NCBI GenBank assembly: GCA_965238045.1
Contig: CBDEGU010000007.1
Location: forward strand, 62,001-126,000
Direction of reading: 5' to 3'
DNA: 64,000 bases
Origin: CBDEGU01 sp965238045
GTDB taxonomy: Bacteria > Acidobacteriota > Terriglobia > Bryobacterales > UBA6623
Shown: in pieces, positions 7,347 to 15,959 of the stretch
Position numbering within the stretch: position 1 is the first letter of the stretch
How the letters are laid out: every line of letters begins with the position of its first letter
The notes under the pieces: model-generated
Databases searched by the model: none
Told to the model about the DNA's origin: nothing
What the model saw: only the letters and a program-made list of their open reading frames with translations
Position numbers and translations under genes: made by a program

Positions 7347-8093
7347 ATGATAGAGCAAGCGCGCCGATGGGTCCGGGATGCCCACAGCATCGTCGGGTTT
7401 TCCGGCGCGGGCATCTCGACCGAATCCGGCGTGCCGGACTTCCGCGGTCCTGACGGCGTTTGGGCGCGGAACCGGACGGTCTATTTCCAGGAGTTCTTGG
7501 CCAACGAAGAGGACCGCGTCGAAGCCTGGCGGCAGAAGGCCGCGATCTGGCCCGAGATGCGCGCCGCCCGGCCCAACGCCGGTCACATGGCGTTCGTCGG
7601 GCTTGCCCGGCGAGGCAAGCTCAAGGCCATGATCACGCAGAACATCGAGCGCCTGCATCAGCGATCGGGTCTGAGTCCGCATCTCGTATTGGAGCTTCAC
7701 GGCACGACGGCCGAAGCGGTTTGCCTGACTTGCGAGGCTCGAATTTCAATGGACGAAGCCGCGGAGCGTATTGCGTCGGGCGAGGCTGCTCCCAAGTGCC
7801 GGGACTGCGGCGGGCTGTTGAAGCCGGCGACCATCTCGTTTGGCCAGCCCATGCCGGCCGGCGTGATGGCGCGAGCCGAACAGGCGGCGCGGTCCTGCGA
7901 TCTGTTCCTTGCCGTGGGCTCCTCGCTGGTCGTGCATCCGGCCGCCGGACTGCCTCTGATCGCCAAGCACGCCGGAGCGAAGCTGATCATCATCAACCGC
8001 GAAGAAACTCCGCTCGACGGGGAGGCGGACTTGGTGTTCCACGAAGAGATCGGCCGAGTTCTGCCCGCGATCGTCGGGGATGCTGGGCTGTGA
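7347..8093 (+). CDS. cobB: NAD-dependent protein deacylase (sirtuin)
   Basis: Removes acyl groups from protein lysines using NAD. The 248 residues show GFSGAGISTESGVPDFRG at 17-34, TQNIERLHQRSG at 97-108, the catalytic His118 in ELHGT, the zinc set CLTC (126-129) and CRDC (151-154), and VGSSLVVHPAA. TQNIE replaces the usual TQNID. The ATG at 7347 is preceded by GGAGACGGGGAGC, a good ribosome binding site. The upstream in-frame codon at 7287 adds residues with no family match. Its intergenic region is shared with divergent thrC. Confidence 0.93.
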   Translation: MIEQARRWVRDAHSIVGFSGAGISTESGVPDFRGPDGVWARNRTVYFQEFLANEEDRVEAWRQKAAIWPEMRAARPNAGHMAFVGLARRGKLKAMITQNIERLHQRSGLSPHLVLELHGTTAEAVCLTCEARISMDEAAERIASGEAAPKCRDCGGLLKPATISFGQPMPAGVMARAEQAARSCDLFLAVGSSLVVHPAAGLPLIAKHAGAKLIIINREETPLDGEADLVFHEEIGRVLPAIVGDAGL

Positions 8094-8171
8094 TCTTTCA
8101 CTAGGTTGTTCGTTCGGCCCCGGACCAGGGAAGCTGGAGTTATCCCACGGCAGCAACCTTGGAGGAGCCGA

Positions 8172-8376
8172 ATGAACACCCATCAGAACGCCTTATGGAC
8201 GCCCACGGGCCGGGCCCAATGGGTCCGGCGCATCCTCGCCGGGGAGACGCCTGCGGGCCGCCGGCTACTACGGCTCCCTCGGCGTCCGCATCCGCCGCCT
8301 GCTCACCGGCAACGGCTCTTGCCATCACTCCCGGCTCCTGATTCCCGCGAACAACGTGTTGACCTTCCACAGCTAG
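8172..8376 (+). pseudogene. IS481-type transposase remnant with internal deletion
   Basis: The reading from ATG 8172 begins MNTHQNALWTPTGRAQWVRR, matching the typical start of IS481 transposases (MNxHKNARxTPxxRAxxVRR). After about 29 codons the frame changes, and the adjoining frame from about 8240 reads GYYGSLGVRIRRLLTGNGSC and ends at a stop at 8374-8376. That resembles the catalytic-core segment LGIRxxRxLTDNGSCY, in which Asp of DNG is a catalytic residue; here it is GNG. Most of the middle and C-terminus is missing. I read this as a dead, internally deleted insertion sequence between cobB and the convergent enolase-superfamily gene. Confidence 0.65.
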
Positions 8377-9539
8377 ACCGCATAGCGCCGCAAGGCATCC
8401 TCGTCGAGTTCCACTCCCAAACCCGCGGTGCGCGGAACGGTCGCATACCCATTCTTAATCTCAATCGGGCGAACCAGCAGGTCAGCTACACGCTGATGAG
8501 AAAGAATGTCGCTCGGCAGCGTGCAGTTCTCAGCCGCCGCGCAGGAATGAACGAAGGCCGCGTCCTTGATGCCGAGTTCATGTCCGGACCCATGCCAGAC
8601 CGGCATCCCGGCGCCCCCCGCCACTGCTGCGTTGATGACGAACCCGTGCATCGACGGGTTGGGGCCCGTGTTGATGTAGCGGCAAGATCCGGCCTTGATG
8701 CCGGCGATGATGCGGGCCGGGCTGCCGGCCGTGAGCGTAATGGGCGTCTTAAGCAACTTGTTGAGTTTCGCCAGTTCGCCGAGATCATCGACCGGGTCCT
8801 CGATCGTCCGCATATTGCCGATTTCATCGAGCGCCTTGCCGATGGGCAGGAACTCCGCGGCCGTCTCGTAGTGACGGTTGAAGTCGACCGTGATTTTCAC
8901 ATCGGGAGCTACCTGACTCACAGCCCGCACCGCCTCAAGGATCGGGTCGCCGGGCCGGCCTTTCATCTTTAAGGCCTTGAAGCCGCCCGCGAGCGTTCGC
9001 TCGGCGACCCGCCGGGCATCGGCCGCGTTCTTCCGCCCGCACCAGTAGGGCACGAAGACCTTGTCCTGCGCCAGACCCCCGAGCAACTGGTAGACGGGCC
9101 ACCCAAAGGCCTTCCCGATGGCGTCGTAGAGAGCGATTTCAAAAGCGGCTTGGGTGCGCCGGTTGGGCAGGTTGAGCCGCGAGAGATTTTGGTCCAGCGC
9201 GTTCTTGCCCGTCAGATATTTCGCGTTCTCGAGTCCGCCTTCCTTGGGTACGTTTCGCGATGTCTCGCCGATGCCCGCGATCCCCGAATCGGTATGCAGC
9301 TTCACGATCACCTTGGGACCCTTGGGAAACTCCGACAGCGCGTCGGGGTTGAACTCGGGGCTGTTGATGATGTCGTCCTGAATGGGGATGACGACCTGAA
9401 ACACTTCGATCTTCGTGATCTTGAGCCGCTCGTTCTTTCCCGCCGCCGAAAGCGGCAGTGCCGCCAAACCGGCCAGGCCCGCGCCGCGAGCTAGCAGATT
9501 CCCCAGCAGACCCCTGCGAGAGATACTGTCCGATTCCAT
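8373..9539 (-). CDS. exported enolase-superfamily protein (mandelate racemase/muconate cycloisomerase type)
   Basis: The 388 residues begin with a Tat-like signal (SRRGLLGNLLARGAGLAGLA). The protein then has the N-terminal capping domain and a barrel with a KxK pair at Lys191/Lys193, a first metal ligand at Asp219 (VDFNRHY) and a second at Glu247 (EDP). The third acidic ligand expected at the next strand end is replaced by TLTAGSPARI (about 269-276), so metal binding may differ. GSGHELG near residue 325 may supply a histidine. The substrate is unknown. It lies 82 bp downstream of a sulfatase on the same strand, so both may act on an extracellular compound. Confidence 0.85.
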   Translation of the reverse strand: MESDSISRRGLLGNLLARGAGLAGLAALPLSAAGKNERLKITKIEVFQVVIPIQDDIINSPEFNPDALSEFPKGPKVIVKLHTDSGIAGIGETSRNVPKEGGLENAKYLTGKNALDQNLSRLNLPNRRTQAAFEIALYDAIGKAFGWPVYQLLGGLAQDKVFVPYWCGRKNAADARRVAERTLAGGFKALKMKGRPGDPILEAVRAVSQVAPDVKITVDFNRHYETAAEFLPIGKALDEIGNMRTIEDPVDDLGELAKLNKLLKTPITLTAGSPARIIAGIKAGSCRYINTGPNPSMHGFVINAAVAGGAGMPVWHGSGHELGIKDAAFVHSCAAAENCTLPSDILSHQRVADLLVRPIEIKNGYATVPRTAGLGVELDEDALRRYAV

Positions 9540-9621
9540 GTCGTTCCTCCCTGTCTTGATAGTGTGTCTTGATGCCGTCTTCGTGGCTCGTGAAAGGTTT
9601 TTGCGGAAGCATCCACGATGG

Positions 9622-11037
9622 CTAGTTGGCGGCCGCCCTCTGCCCCAGTTCCACCGACAGCTTGTCGTCGTGTTCCTCGCCCCAGGTCTTCACCAGACCC
9701 GCCATTCGCTGAACGACCCCGCGCTGGCCGGGCGCGTTGTAGAGATTATTCGCTTCCGCGGGATCGCCTCGCATGTCGTAGAGTTCGCCGGGCCGAAAGA
9801 CCGGGCGGCCTCCGAACTTGCGCAGGATGATCTTATGCTGCCCGGTCCGCAGGGCGCGTTCTTCATAGAACGAGCCCTCAATGGCCCGCTGCGGGAGGTT
9901 CTGGATCATGATCGGCCGGTCCCATTCATCCAGCCCCTGCTCGGCGGCGGCAAGCAGACTTCGTCCATGAATCACCGGCCGGAAATCGTTTCCGTACGCT
10001 CCCATGATGGGCTTGATACCGGCGGCGTCGAGTATCGTCGGCATCAGATCGACCGAGCTGATGCCCGATCGCCAGACCGACCCGGCCCGCAGCCGCTCGG
10101 GGTATCGCATGATCAGAGGCACTCGCGCCGCCTCGTCGTAGGAAATGCACATCCCCTCGATGGTTCCCGGCCGGTCGATCCAGGTGCGTCCGTGTTCGGT
10201 CGAGAAGATGATCAATGTGTTGTCGAGAATATTGTGACGCCGCAGAGCGCCCAGCAACCGGCCGACATTCCAATCCAGTGCGCTTACCGACCCGTAGTAG
10301 CCGGCATGTTCCTGCCCCTGGTAGTGTTCCAAAAACTGCTTCGGCGGATCGAGCGGCTCGTGGGGTGAGTAGTAGGACTGATACAGAAAGAATGGCTCGT
10401 TGGCGTGCCGCTCGATGAACTGGATTCCCTGATCGGTATGAACATCGGGGCGATAGCGCGACTGATGCGGTTCGCCGATCCAGTGCAACAGCAGCGAATT
10501 GAAGGACTTGAAATAGTCAAAAAATCCCGGATTCGCCGGCCCCAGATGCCATTTGCCGACGTGAGCGGTGGCGTAACCCGAGCTGTTCAGGTAATAGACG
10601 AAGTTGTCCCATAGCCGGAAACGCTGGTCGCGAAACGGATCGATGATCGCTTCCTGGTAAGTCGAGTTGCTCGGCCCCGGGCTGTGGGGGTAGACGTTGC
10701 GTTGGATCCCGTGGCTGTGAGGATAGCTGCCGGTGAGAATCGAGGCCCGATTCGGCCCGCAGAGCGCCTGTGCCACGTAACAGTTGTCGAAGCGCATGCC
10801 CGTCTCGGCCAGATAGTTGAGGTTGGGCGTGTGGACGTCCCGCTCGCCGTAGGCGCCGATGGCGTCGCGGCGGCACTTGTCGAAGAGGATAAACAGGATG
10901 TTCGGCGGCCGATCTCCCGCGGGCTGATACGCCCCTTGCGCCGCGGAGGCCGAGGTCAGCGGGGCCGAGGTCAGCGGGGCCGAGGCCGAAGTCAGCGGGG
11001 CCGCCGCAACACCGGTAAGAAAAGCTCTGCGATCCAT
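9622..11037 (-). CDS. exported sulfatase (alkaline phosphatase superfamily)
   Basis: The 471 residues start MDRRAFLTGV, a Tat-type signal, then an alanine/threonine/serine-rich stretch coded by a 15-bp repeat, then PNILFILFDKCRRDAIGAYG, the metal-binding N-terminus of type I sulfatases. The modification motif is ALCGPNRASILTGSYPH with Cys93, the residue converted to formylglycine; the fourth position of CxPxR is Asn rather than Ser or Ala. VGKWHLG follows in the usual place. The ATG at 11037 has GAGGAGGC just before it. The substrate cannot be read from sequence. It is upstream of the enolase-superfamily gene. Confidence 0.9.
   Translation of the reverse strand: MDRRAFLTGVAAAPLTSASAPLTSAPLTSASAAQGAYQPAGDRPPNILFILFDKCRRDAIGAYGERDVHTPNLNYLAETGMRFDNCYVAQALCGPNRASILTGSYPHSHGIQRNVYPHSPGPSNSTYQEAIIDPFRDQRFRLWDNFVYYLNSSGYATAHVGKWHLGPANPGFFDYFKSFNSLLLHWIGEPHQSRYRPDVHTDQGIQFIERHANEPFFLYQSYYSPHEPLDPPKQFLEHYQGQEHAGYYGSVSALDWNVGRLLGALRRHNILDNTLIIFSTEHGRTWIDRPGTIEGMCISYDEAARVPLIMRYPERLRAGSVWRSGISSVDLMPTILDAAGIKPIMGAYGNDFRPVIHGRSLLAAAEQGLDEWDRPIMIQNLPQRAIEGSFYEERALRTGQHKIILRKFGGRPVFRPGELYDMRGDPAEANNLYNAPGQRGVVQRMAGLVKTWGEEHDDKLSVELGQRAAAN
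10948..11002. repeat. 15-bp tandem repeat in the sulfatase signal region
   Basis: The unit gaggtcagcggggcc occurs twice in direct succession, and a variant gaagtcagcggggcc follows after six bases. It encodes the repeated APLTSA segments after the Tat motif of the sulfatase. The repeats keep the frame. Confidence 0.8.
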
Positions 11038-11265
11038 AGATGCCTCCTCGGGCGCAACTAGTATACGTTGTTCAGAGAGGGGCGGGCGCGCTCCTGATCC
11101 CGCGACCTGGGTCCATGGCCCGTGTTCCCCAGTGCATACCCACTCAGCGATCACGACATGACCGATCACGAACGGGCCGCGGCAACATGGGTTGGGTCAA
11201 AATAGTCAAAATGGTGGAGACGCCTCTCCCTCCCCGGCGAGCGGCGCCGGCAACACCGGAGCAAT

Positions 11266-12225
11266 ATGCGAGAAATCCGTCTGGGTGTCGCGCAATTTGA
11301 AGCCCGCGATCGCGACAAGGCTTATAACCTGGCCCGCATCGAGGAGCTAGCCCGCGAGGGGGCCGCCGATGGAGCGGAACTGGTCTGCTTCCACGAGTGT
11401 TCGATCCCCGGCTATTCCTTTCTTGAAAATCTCTCGCGTGGCGAGATCGAAGAGCTTGCCGAATCGGTTCCCGGCGGCCGGTCGATCCAGCAGCTGATCG
11501 CGCTTGCCGATTCGCTGGGCGTCGCTCTCTCGGCCGGCCTCGTCGAACAAGACGACGGACATCTCTACAACACCAGCGTCGTCGTGGATCGCAACGGGCT
11601 GGTCGCCAAGCATCGCAAGATTCATGCCTTTGTCAGCGGCGAGCTGACTTGCGGTGACAGTTACACGGTGTTTGACTTTCTCGGCGCGCGGTTCGGCATG
11701 CTCATTTGCTACGACGCGAACTTGCCCGAGAATGTCCGGCTGACGGCGATGATGGGCGCCGAGATCATTCTGGTGCCGCATGTCACCGGCTGTTTGCCGA
11801 GCCCCATGCCCGGCCGCGGCGTGGTCGCGCGGGAGGTTTGGGAAAATCGCGAGCGCGATCCCGAGCGCTGCCGGCAAGAGTTCGACGGACCCAAAGGCCG
11901 TGGCTGGCTGATGCGCTGGCTGCCGGCCAGAGCTTATGAGAACGGCGTCTATCTCGTTTACTCCAATCCGATCGGCGCCGACGGCGACACCATCAAGCCG
12001 GGCGGCTCCTTGGTTCTCGATCCCTTTGGCGAGATCCTGACCGAGTGCCGGCTCCTTGGCGACCAAGTGGTGGTGGCGACTCTCGATCCGGCGAAGCTCA
12101 AGCTCGCCCCGGGGCAGTCTTATATCCGCGCCCGGCGGCCTGAGTTGTACGGAGCGATGACCGCGCCGAATCCGAATCTCGGGCCCGGCGGAAAACCCGA
12201 TGTCTGGTGGAAAACGCATCGCTAA
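11266..12225 (+). CDS. carbon-nitrogen hydrolase (nitrilase superfamily)
   Basis: Cytoplasmic amidase or carbamoylase type enzyme of 319 residues. The catalytic triad is readable: Glu44 (CFHECSIPGY), Lys118 (KHRKIH) and Cys148 (LICYDANLPE). The region at 175-215 carries an insertion (GRGVVAREVWENRERDPERC) not found in the shortest family members. The usual sequence after the cysteine (MGAEIILVPH) fits an N-carbamoyl or aliphatic amidase branch, but the substrate is not determined. It is divergent from the sulfatase gene, with about 230 bp between the two starts. Confidence 0.9.
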   Translation: MREIRLGVAQFEARDRDKAYNLARIEELAREGAADGAELVCFHECSIPGYSFLENLSRGEIEELAESVPGGRSIQQLIALADSLGVALSAGLVEQDDGHLYNTSVVVDRNGLVAKHRKIHAFVSGELTCGDSYTVFDFLGARFGMLICYDANLPENVRLTAMMGAEIILVPHVTGCLPSPMPGRGVVAREVWENRERDPERCRQEFDGPKGRGWLMRWLPARAYENGVYLVYSNPIGADGDTIKPGGSLVLDPFGEILTECRLLGDQVVVATLDPAKLKLAPGQSYIRARRPELYGAMTAPNPNLGPGGKPDVWWKTHR

Positions 12226-12420
12226 CCCGCGCTGGCTTCGGGTGCCGCCCTGATGCGGCTGGCCGGAGAGCGCCGAGAGCGGGCGGCGGCGCGATCTTGA
12301 GCGACGCCCTCCGCGAAAAGCATCAGAATTCACAGTGTTTCGCCGATAGAGCGGTGAAGTCGGTTATTCTCAAAAGAAGGCGCTCGGGTCTCGGTCCGCG
12401 GCGCCGGGCCCGAGCCATCC

Positions 12421-13668
12421 ATGATCGCGTCAAGTGCGCACACTCTGCCGGTTAGTTTCGAGTTCACGATGTGGACTCTGCAATTGGGCGTTTTGTGGGC
12501 GCACTTTCACCTTTTCGTGTGGGCCCGCCGGGCGCTCACACAAGGCGGGTCGAGGCGCGGAGTGGCATGGGCCACTCTGGTGCTGCTGTGCGGACTTGTG
12601 ATGTCGAGTTGCTCGGGACTGCTCAATTTCAACGGCATGCTTTTTGGACCGCTCCACCCGCCGCTGTTTTGGAAACTGGGCGCTTCGGTCTGGATCACGG
12701 GCATTCTTGGGGCTTACTTAGTTCTGCTCGCCGGCCGGCTTGCGCGGCGGTATATCCAGCCTCCCGCCGGCGATGCAGCGGCACAAGAGACCTCGCGGGC
12801 AGGCGCGGACCCGGACGCGGTTTCGGCGCCGATCATCAGCAGGCGGCGGATCCTTTCGAATCTTTCTCGCGCCGCGGCCGGCGTTCCGTTCGCGGTCGGG
12901 GCGTATGGCACGTTCGTGGGCCGGCGATCGTTTGAGTTGTGCGAGGTGGACCTGTTGATTCGCGACTTGCCGGCGGATCTTGAGGGTTTTCGGTTGGCGC
13001 AGGTGACCGACCTGCACTGCGGGCCGTATCTGCCGCCGCGAGACGTTGAAATCGTAGCCGCGATGGTGAATGAGACCAAACCCCATCTGGTAGTGGTGAC
13101 AGGTGATTTCATTACGGTCTCGGAAGATCCCCTCAAACCTTGTCTTGACGCCTTGTCCGGCATGAAGGCCGACTTCGGGTTGTGGGGCTGCATGGGCAAC
13201 CACGAAATCTACGCGCGGTGCGAGAAGTTCACCGAGGACTACGGCCGCTCCCGCGGGATCGAGTTCCTCCGCCAGCGCTCGAGCCTGCTGCGCGTCGGGG
13301 ACGCAAAGCTCAATCTCTGTGGCGTGGACTATCAGCGCAAGAGAGACCCGTATCTGCAAGGCGCCGCGAAGCTGCGGCGGCCCGGGGCGGTGAACGTCTT
13401 GCTGACCCACAACCCGGACGTATTTCCCGTGGCGGCGAAGATGGGCTATGACCTGGTGATCGCGGGCCACACGCATGGAGGACAAATCACCGTCGAAATT
13501 CTCGAGCAGTGGGCGAACCCGGGCCATTTTTTCACTCCCTACGTCGCCGGCGAATACCGCATCGGCGACTCGGCGCTGTATGTCAGCCGGGGGATTGGCA
13601 CGGTCACTTTGCCGATGCGGATCGGCGCGCTGCCGGAGGTCACCCTGCTCAAGCTGCGCCGGGCCTGA
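12421..13668 (+). CDS. membrane-anchored metallophosphoesterase
   Basis: 415 residues. The N-terminal 110 residues contain about three hydrophobic segments, then a Tat-like SRRRILSNLSRAAAGVPFAVG at 140-160. The calcineurin-type phosphoesterase domain shows all dinuclear metal motifs: DLHCG at 197-201, GDF at 228-230, GNHE at 259-262 and AGHTHGGQ near 355. This matches the YkuE/YaeI-like family of membrane-linked phosphohydrolases. It lies 21 bp before a second metallophosphoesterase on the same strand. An internal ATG at codon 17 is an alternative start. Confidence 0.88.
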   Translation: MIASSAHTLPVSFEFTMWTLQLGVLWAHFHLFVWARRALTQGGSRRGVAWATLVLLCGLVMSSCSGLLNFNGMLFGPLHPPLFWKLGASVWITGILGAYLVLLAGRLARRYIQPPAGDAAAQETSRAGADPDAVSAPIISRRRILSNLSRAAAGVPFAVGAYGTFVGRRSFELCEVDLLIRDLPADLEGFRLAQVTDLHCGPYLPPRDVEIVAAMVNETKPHLVVVTGDFITVSEDPLKPCLDALSGMKADFGLWGCMGNHEIYARCEKFTEDYGRSRGIEFLRQRSSLLRVGDAKLNLCGVDYQRKRDPYLQGAAKLRRPGAVNVLLTHNPDVFPVAAKMGYDLVIAGHTHGGQITVEILEQWANPGHFFTPYVAGEYRIGDSALYVSRGIGTVTLPMRIGALPEVTLLKLRRA

Positions 13669-13689
13669 TTTGCCTCCTCTTGGTGTCTC

Positions 13690-14424
13690 ATGCGTTATCT
13701 GATTCTGAGTGACATTCACGCCAACCTGCAGGCGCTCGAGGCGGTGCTGCGCGACGCCGAAGGTTGCTACGAGGAGATCTGCTGTCTTGGGGATGTTGTC
13801 GGTTACGGCGCCGACCCCAACGCCGTCACCGAATGGGTCCGGACGCATGTCAAGAGCACAATTCGCGGCAACCACGACAAGGCCTGCTGCGGCATCGAAG
13901 ACACGGAGTACTTCAATCCCATCGCCAAGGCAGCCGTCGAGTATACGCTTGAGAAGCTGACCAGTGATAACCGCCGCTACCTGCGCGAGCTAGACCGCGG
14001 GCCGTTCCAGGTGGGTCATTTCTTGATCGTTCACGGATCGGTTCTGGACGAGGATGAGTACCTCATCGGCCCGGGCGACGCCCTTCCACAATTTCCTTGC
14101 ACACCGTATGAACTGATCTTTTTCGGACACACTCATGTGCAGGGCGGGTTCTTGCTTTGGGACGCAAAGCGCCCGGGCGAACCGGCGACTTACCGCGCGG
14201 GAGGCTCGCTGCAACTAACCGCCGGCCGCCGGCAGTTGCTCAATCCCGGGTCGGTCGGTCAGCCCAGGGACGGCGACTGGAAGGCGGCCTACGCTCTGTA
14301 TGATTCCAGCAGGGGCGTCGTGGAGTTCCGAAGGTGTGCATACGATGTCGCCGCGGCGCAGCAGAGGATATGCGACGCCGGTCTGCCGCCGCAACTGGCG
14401 GAGCGGCTGGCTTTCGGCCGCTAG
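13690..14424 (+). CDS. metallophosphoesterase (YfcE/MJ0936-like)
   Basis: 244 residues with the compact cytosolic phosphodiesterase layout: SDIHANLQALEAVL at 7-20, LGDVVGYGADPN, RGNHDKAC, VHGS and FGHTHVQGGF. The pattern SDIHANLxALxxVL with GDVVGYGPxPN is typical of the YfcE/Vps29-like branch. The gene follows the membrane phosphoesterase by 21 bp and is likely co-transcribed with it. Its substrate is unknown. Confidence 0.9.
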   Translation: MRYLILSDIHANLQALEAVLRDAEGCYEEICCLGDVVGYGADPNAVTEWVRTHVKSTIRGNHDKACCGIEDTEYFNPIAKAAVEYTLEKLTSDNRRYLRELDRGPFQVGHFLIVHGSVLDEDEYLIGPGDALPQFPCTPYELIFFGHTHVQGGFLLWDAKRPGEPATYRAGGSLQLTAGRRQLLNPGSVGQPRDGDWKAAYALYDSSRGVVEFRRCAYDVAAAQQRICDAGLPPQLAERLAFGR

Positions 14425-14641
14425 CGAGCGCCGCCGCCCGCCGGATCGGAGCACGGCGGGCGCGATCCCGGTGTCAGCTGGCCGGCGGGGTTGCAATCCG
14501 GCCGATGTTCTATAATGTAGGCGGATTCGCGGTTGTTTCAGGCGCACGTTTTCTGAGCACGGGGAGCGGCGGCTGACCGAAACCGTCGCTGCCGGCGGCT
14601 CTGCTCGGGGGGTGTCCACAGCTCCTGCTTGATGATCCGCG

Positions 14642-15151
14642 ATGACGATCCCGGCGAGTAATGGCGCGGCGGGTCCCATGACGTTCGATTTTATCCAAAA
14701 ACTTGACGACGAGATCAAGGCGCTCGATTACGAGCTGAAGAACGAACTGCCGCGAGAGATCAGGAAAGCACGCGAACATGGCGACCTGAGTGAAAACGCC
14801 GAGTATCACGCCGCCAAGGAGCGTCAGGGCTTCGTCCATGCCCGCCTTCAGCAACTTAAGAAACGGCGGGCGGACTTGCAGCTTGTTGACTTTTCCAAAA
14901 TCCCGCACGGCGTGATCGGGCTGGGATCAACGGCTGTCGTGTACGACATTACCAACGACAAGGAAGTCGAATATCGACTGGTGACAACCGAAGACTCCGA
15001 TGCCGCGAACGGTAAGATTTCCACCACCTCGCCCATTGGACGTGCTCTGCTAGGCAAGGTGGAAGGTGACGTGGCTGAAGTTCAGACGCCCGGCGGAACT
15101 CGCGAGATGAAAGTCATTCGGCTAACGACGATTCACGACCAAGAAAAGTGA
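14642..15151 (+). CDS. greA: transcription elongation factor GreA
   Basis: Binds the RNA polymerase secondary channel and stimulates cleavage of backtracked RNA. The coiled-coil domain carries REHGDLSENAEYHAAKERQG, with the acidic tip, followed by the FKBP-like C-terminal domain (ISTTSPIGRALLGKVEGD and TPGGTREMKVIRL). The full frame is 169 residues. An internal ATG at 14678 would give 157 residues, the usual family length. Neither start has a strong ribosome binding site, so the start is uncertain. Confidence 0.93.
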   Translation: MTIPASNGAAGPMTFDFIQKLDDEIKALDYELKNELPREIRKAREHGDLSENAEYHAAKERQGFVHARLQQLKKRRADLQLVDFSKIPHGVIGLGSTAVVYDITNDKEVEYRLVTTEDSDAANGKISTTSPIGRALLGKVEGDVAEVQTPGGTREMKVIRLTTIHDQEK

Positions 15152-15199
15152 CCAGCGCACAGGCCCGCATGCCGGCGGGTTAGCAAAGCGAACACGACG

Positions 15200-15874
15200 A
15201 TGGCGGTCTCCCAGAAAATCGGAGCGGGTTGCGGATACATCCTTGATGCCCTCGTGCGTCTGCTGAGCGGAGCACGGGTCAACCCGAATGTGCTCACCTC
15301 CATTGGCCTCGTCATCAACGGGGTGGCGGCGGTCCTGTTCGCGCGGGGAGATTTCTGGTCCGCGGGCATTGTCGTGCTCTGCGCGGCGGTCTTTGATCTG
15401 CTCGACGGCCCGGTGGCGAGACACAGCAAGCGCGTGACGCGCTTCGGAGGCTTTCTCGATTCGGTGCTCGACCGCTACTCGGACCTGATTCTTCTGATGG
15501 GTCTGCTGGTCTACTATGCCAGCATCGACCGCCTCTTCTACGTTGTCTTGACGGCAGTGGTGATGTCGGGCTCGCTGATGGTCAGTTACACGCGGGCTCG
15601 GGCCGAGCATACGATTCGCAGTTGCAAGGTTGGTTTTCTTGAACGGCCCGAGAGAATCGTTCTCATCATGATTGGAGCTTTCTCCAATCGCATGGCGCCG
15701 GTCCTCTGGGTAATCGCCGTGCTATCGAACCTCACGGTGATTCACCGGATCGCGCATACCCGGCTGGAAGCGCGCAAGCTCGATGAAGCCGAGCAGCACG
15801 CCAAGACGGACAGTGCGGCCGCACAGGCGCCCTCGCCCGGACGTCTGGGCGAGAGTTTCCCCTCTACCCTCTAG
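15200..15874 (+). CDS. CDP-alcohol phosphatidyltransferase family protein
   Basis: Membrane enzyme that transfers a phosphatidyl group from CDP-diacylglycerol to an alcohol. The 224 residues have several hydrophobic segments and the full signature D-x2-D-G-x2-A-R-x8-G-x3-D-x3-D: Asp66, Asp69, Gly70, Ala73, Arg74, Gly83, Asp87, Asp91. VNPNVLTSIGLVIN precedes it. The acceptor (glycerol-phosphate, inositol-phosphate or other) cannot be told from sequence alone. It sits 48 bp after greA and 85 bp before uvrC. Confidence 0.88.
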   Translation: MAVSQKIGAGCGYILDALVRLLSGARVNPNVLTSIGLVINGVAAVLFARGDFWSAGIVVLCAAVFDLLDGPVARHSKRVTRFGGFLDSVLDRYSDLILLMGLLVYYASIDRLFYVVLTAVVMSGSLMVSYTRARAEHTIRSCKVGFLERPERIVLIMIGAFSNRMAPVLWVIAVLSNLTVIHRIAHTRLEARKLDEAEQHAKTDSAAAQAPSPGRLGESFPSTL

Positions 15875-15959
15875 TGCTACTGTGTTGTAAAAATTCCGAG
15901 CCCCAAGATGTTGTACGGATCGCGCAATACCTCCCTGCCGCGATGGCAAGCAGAGTCTT

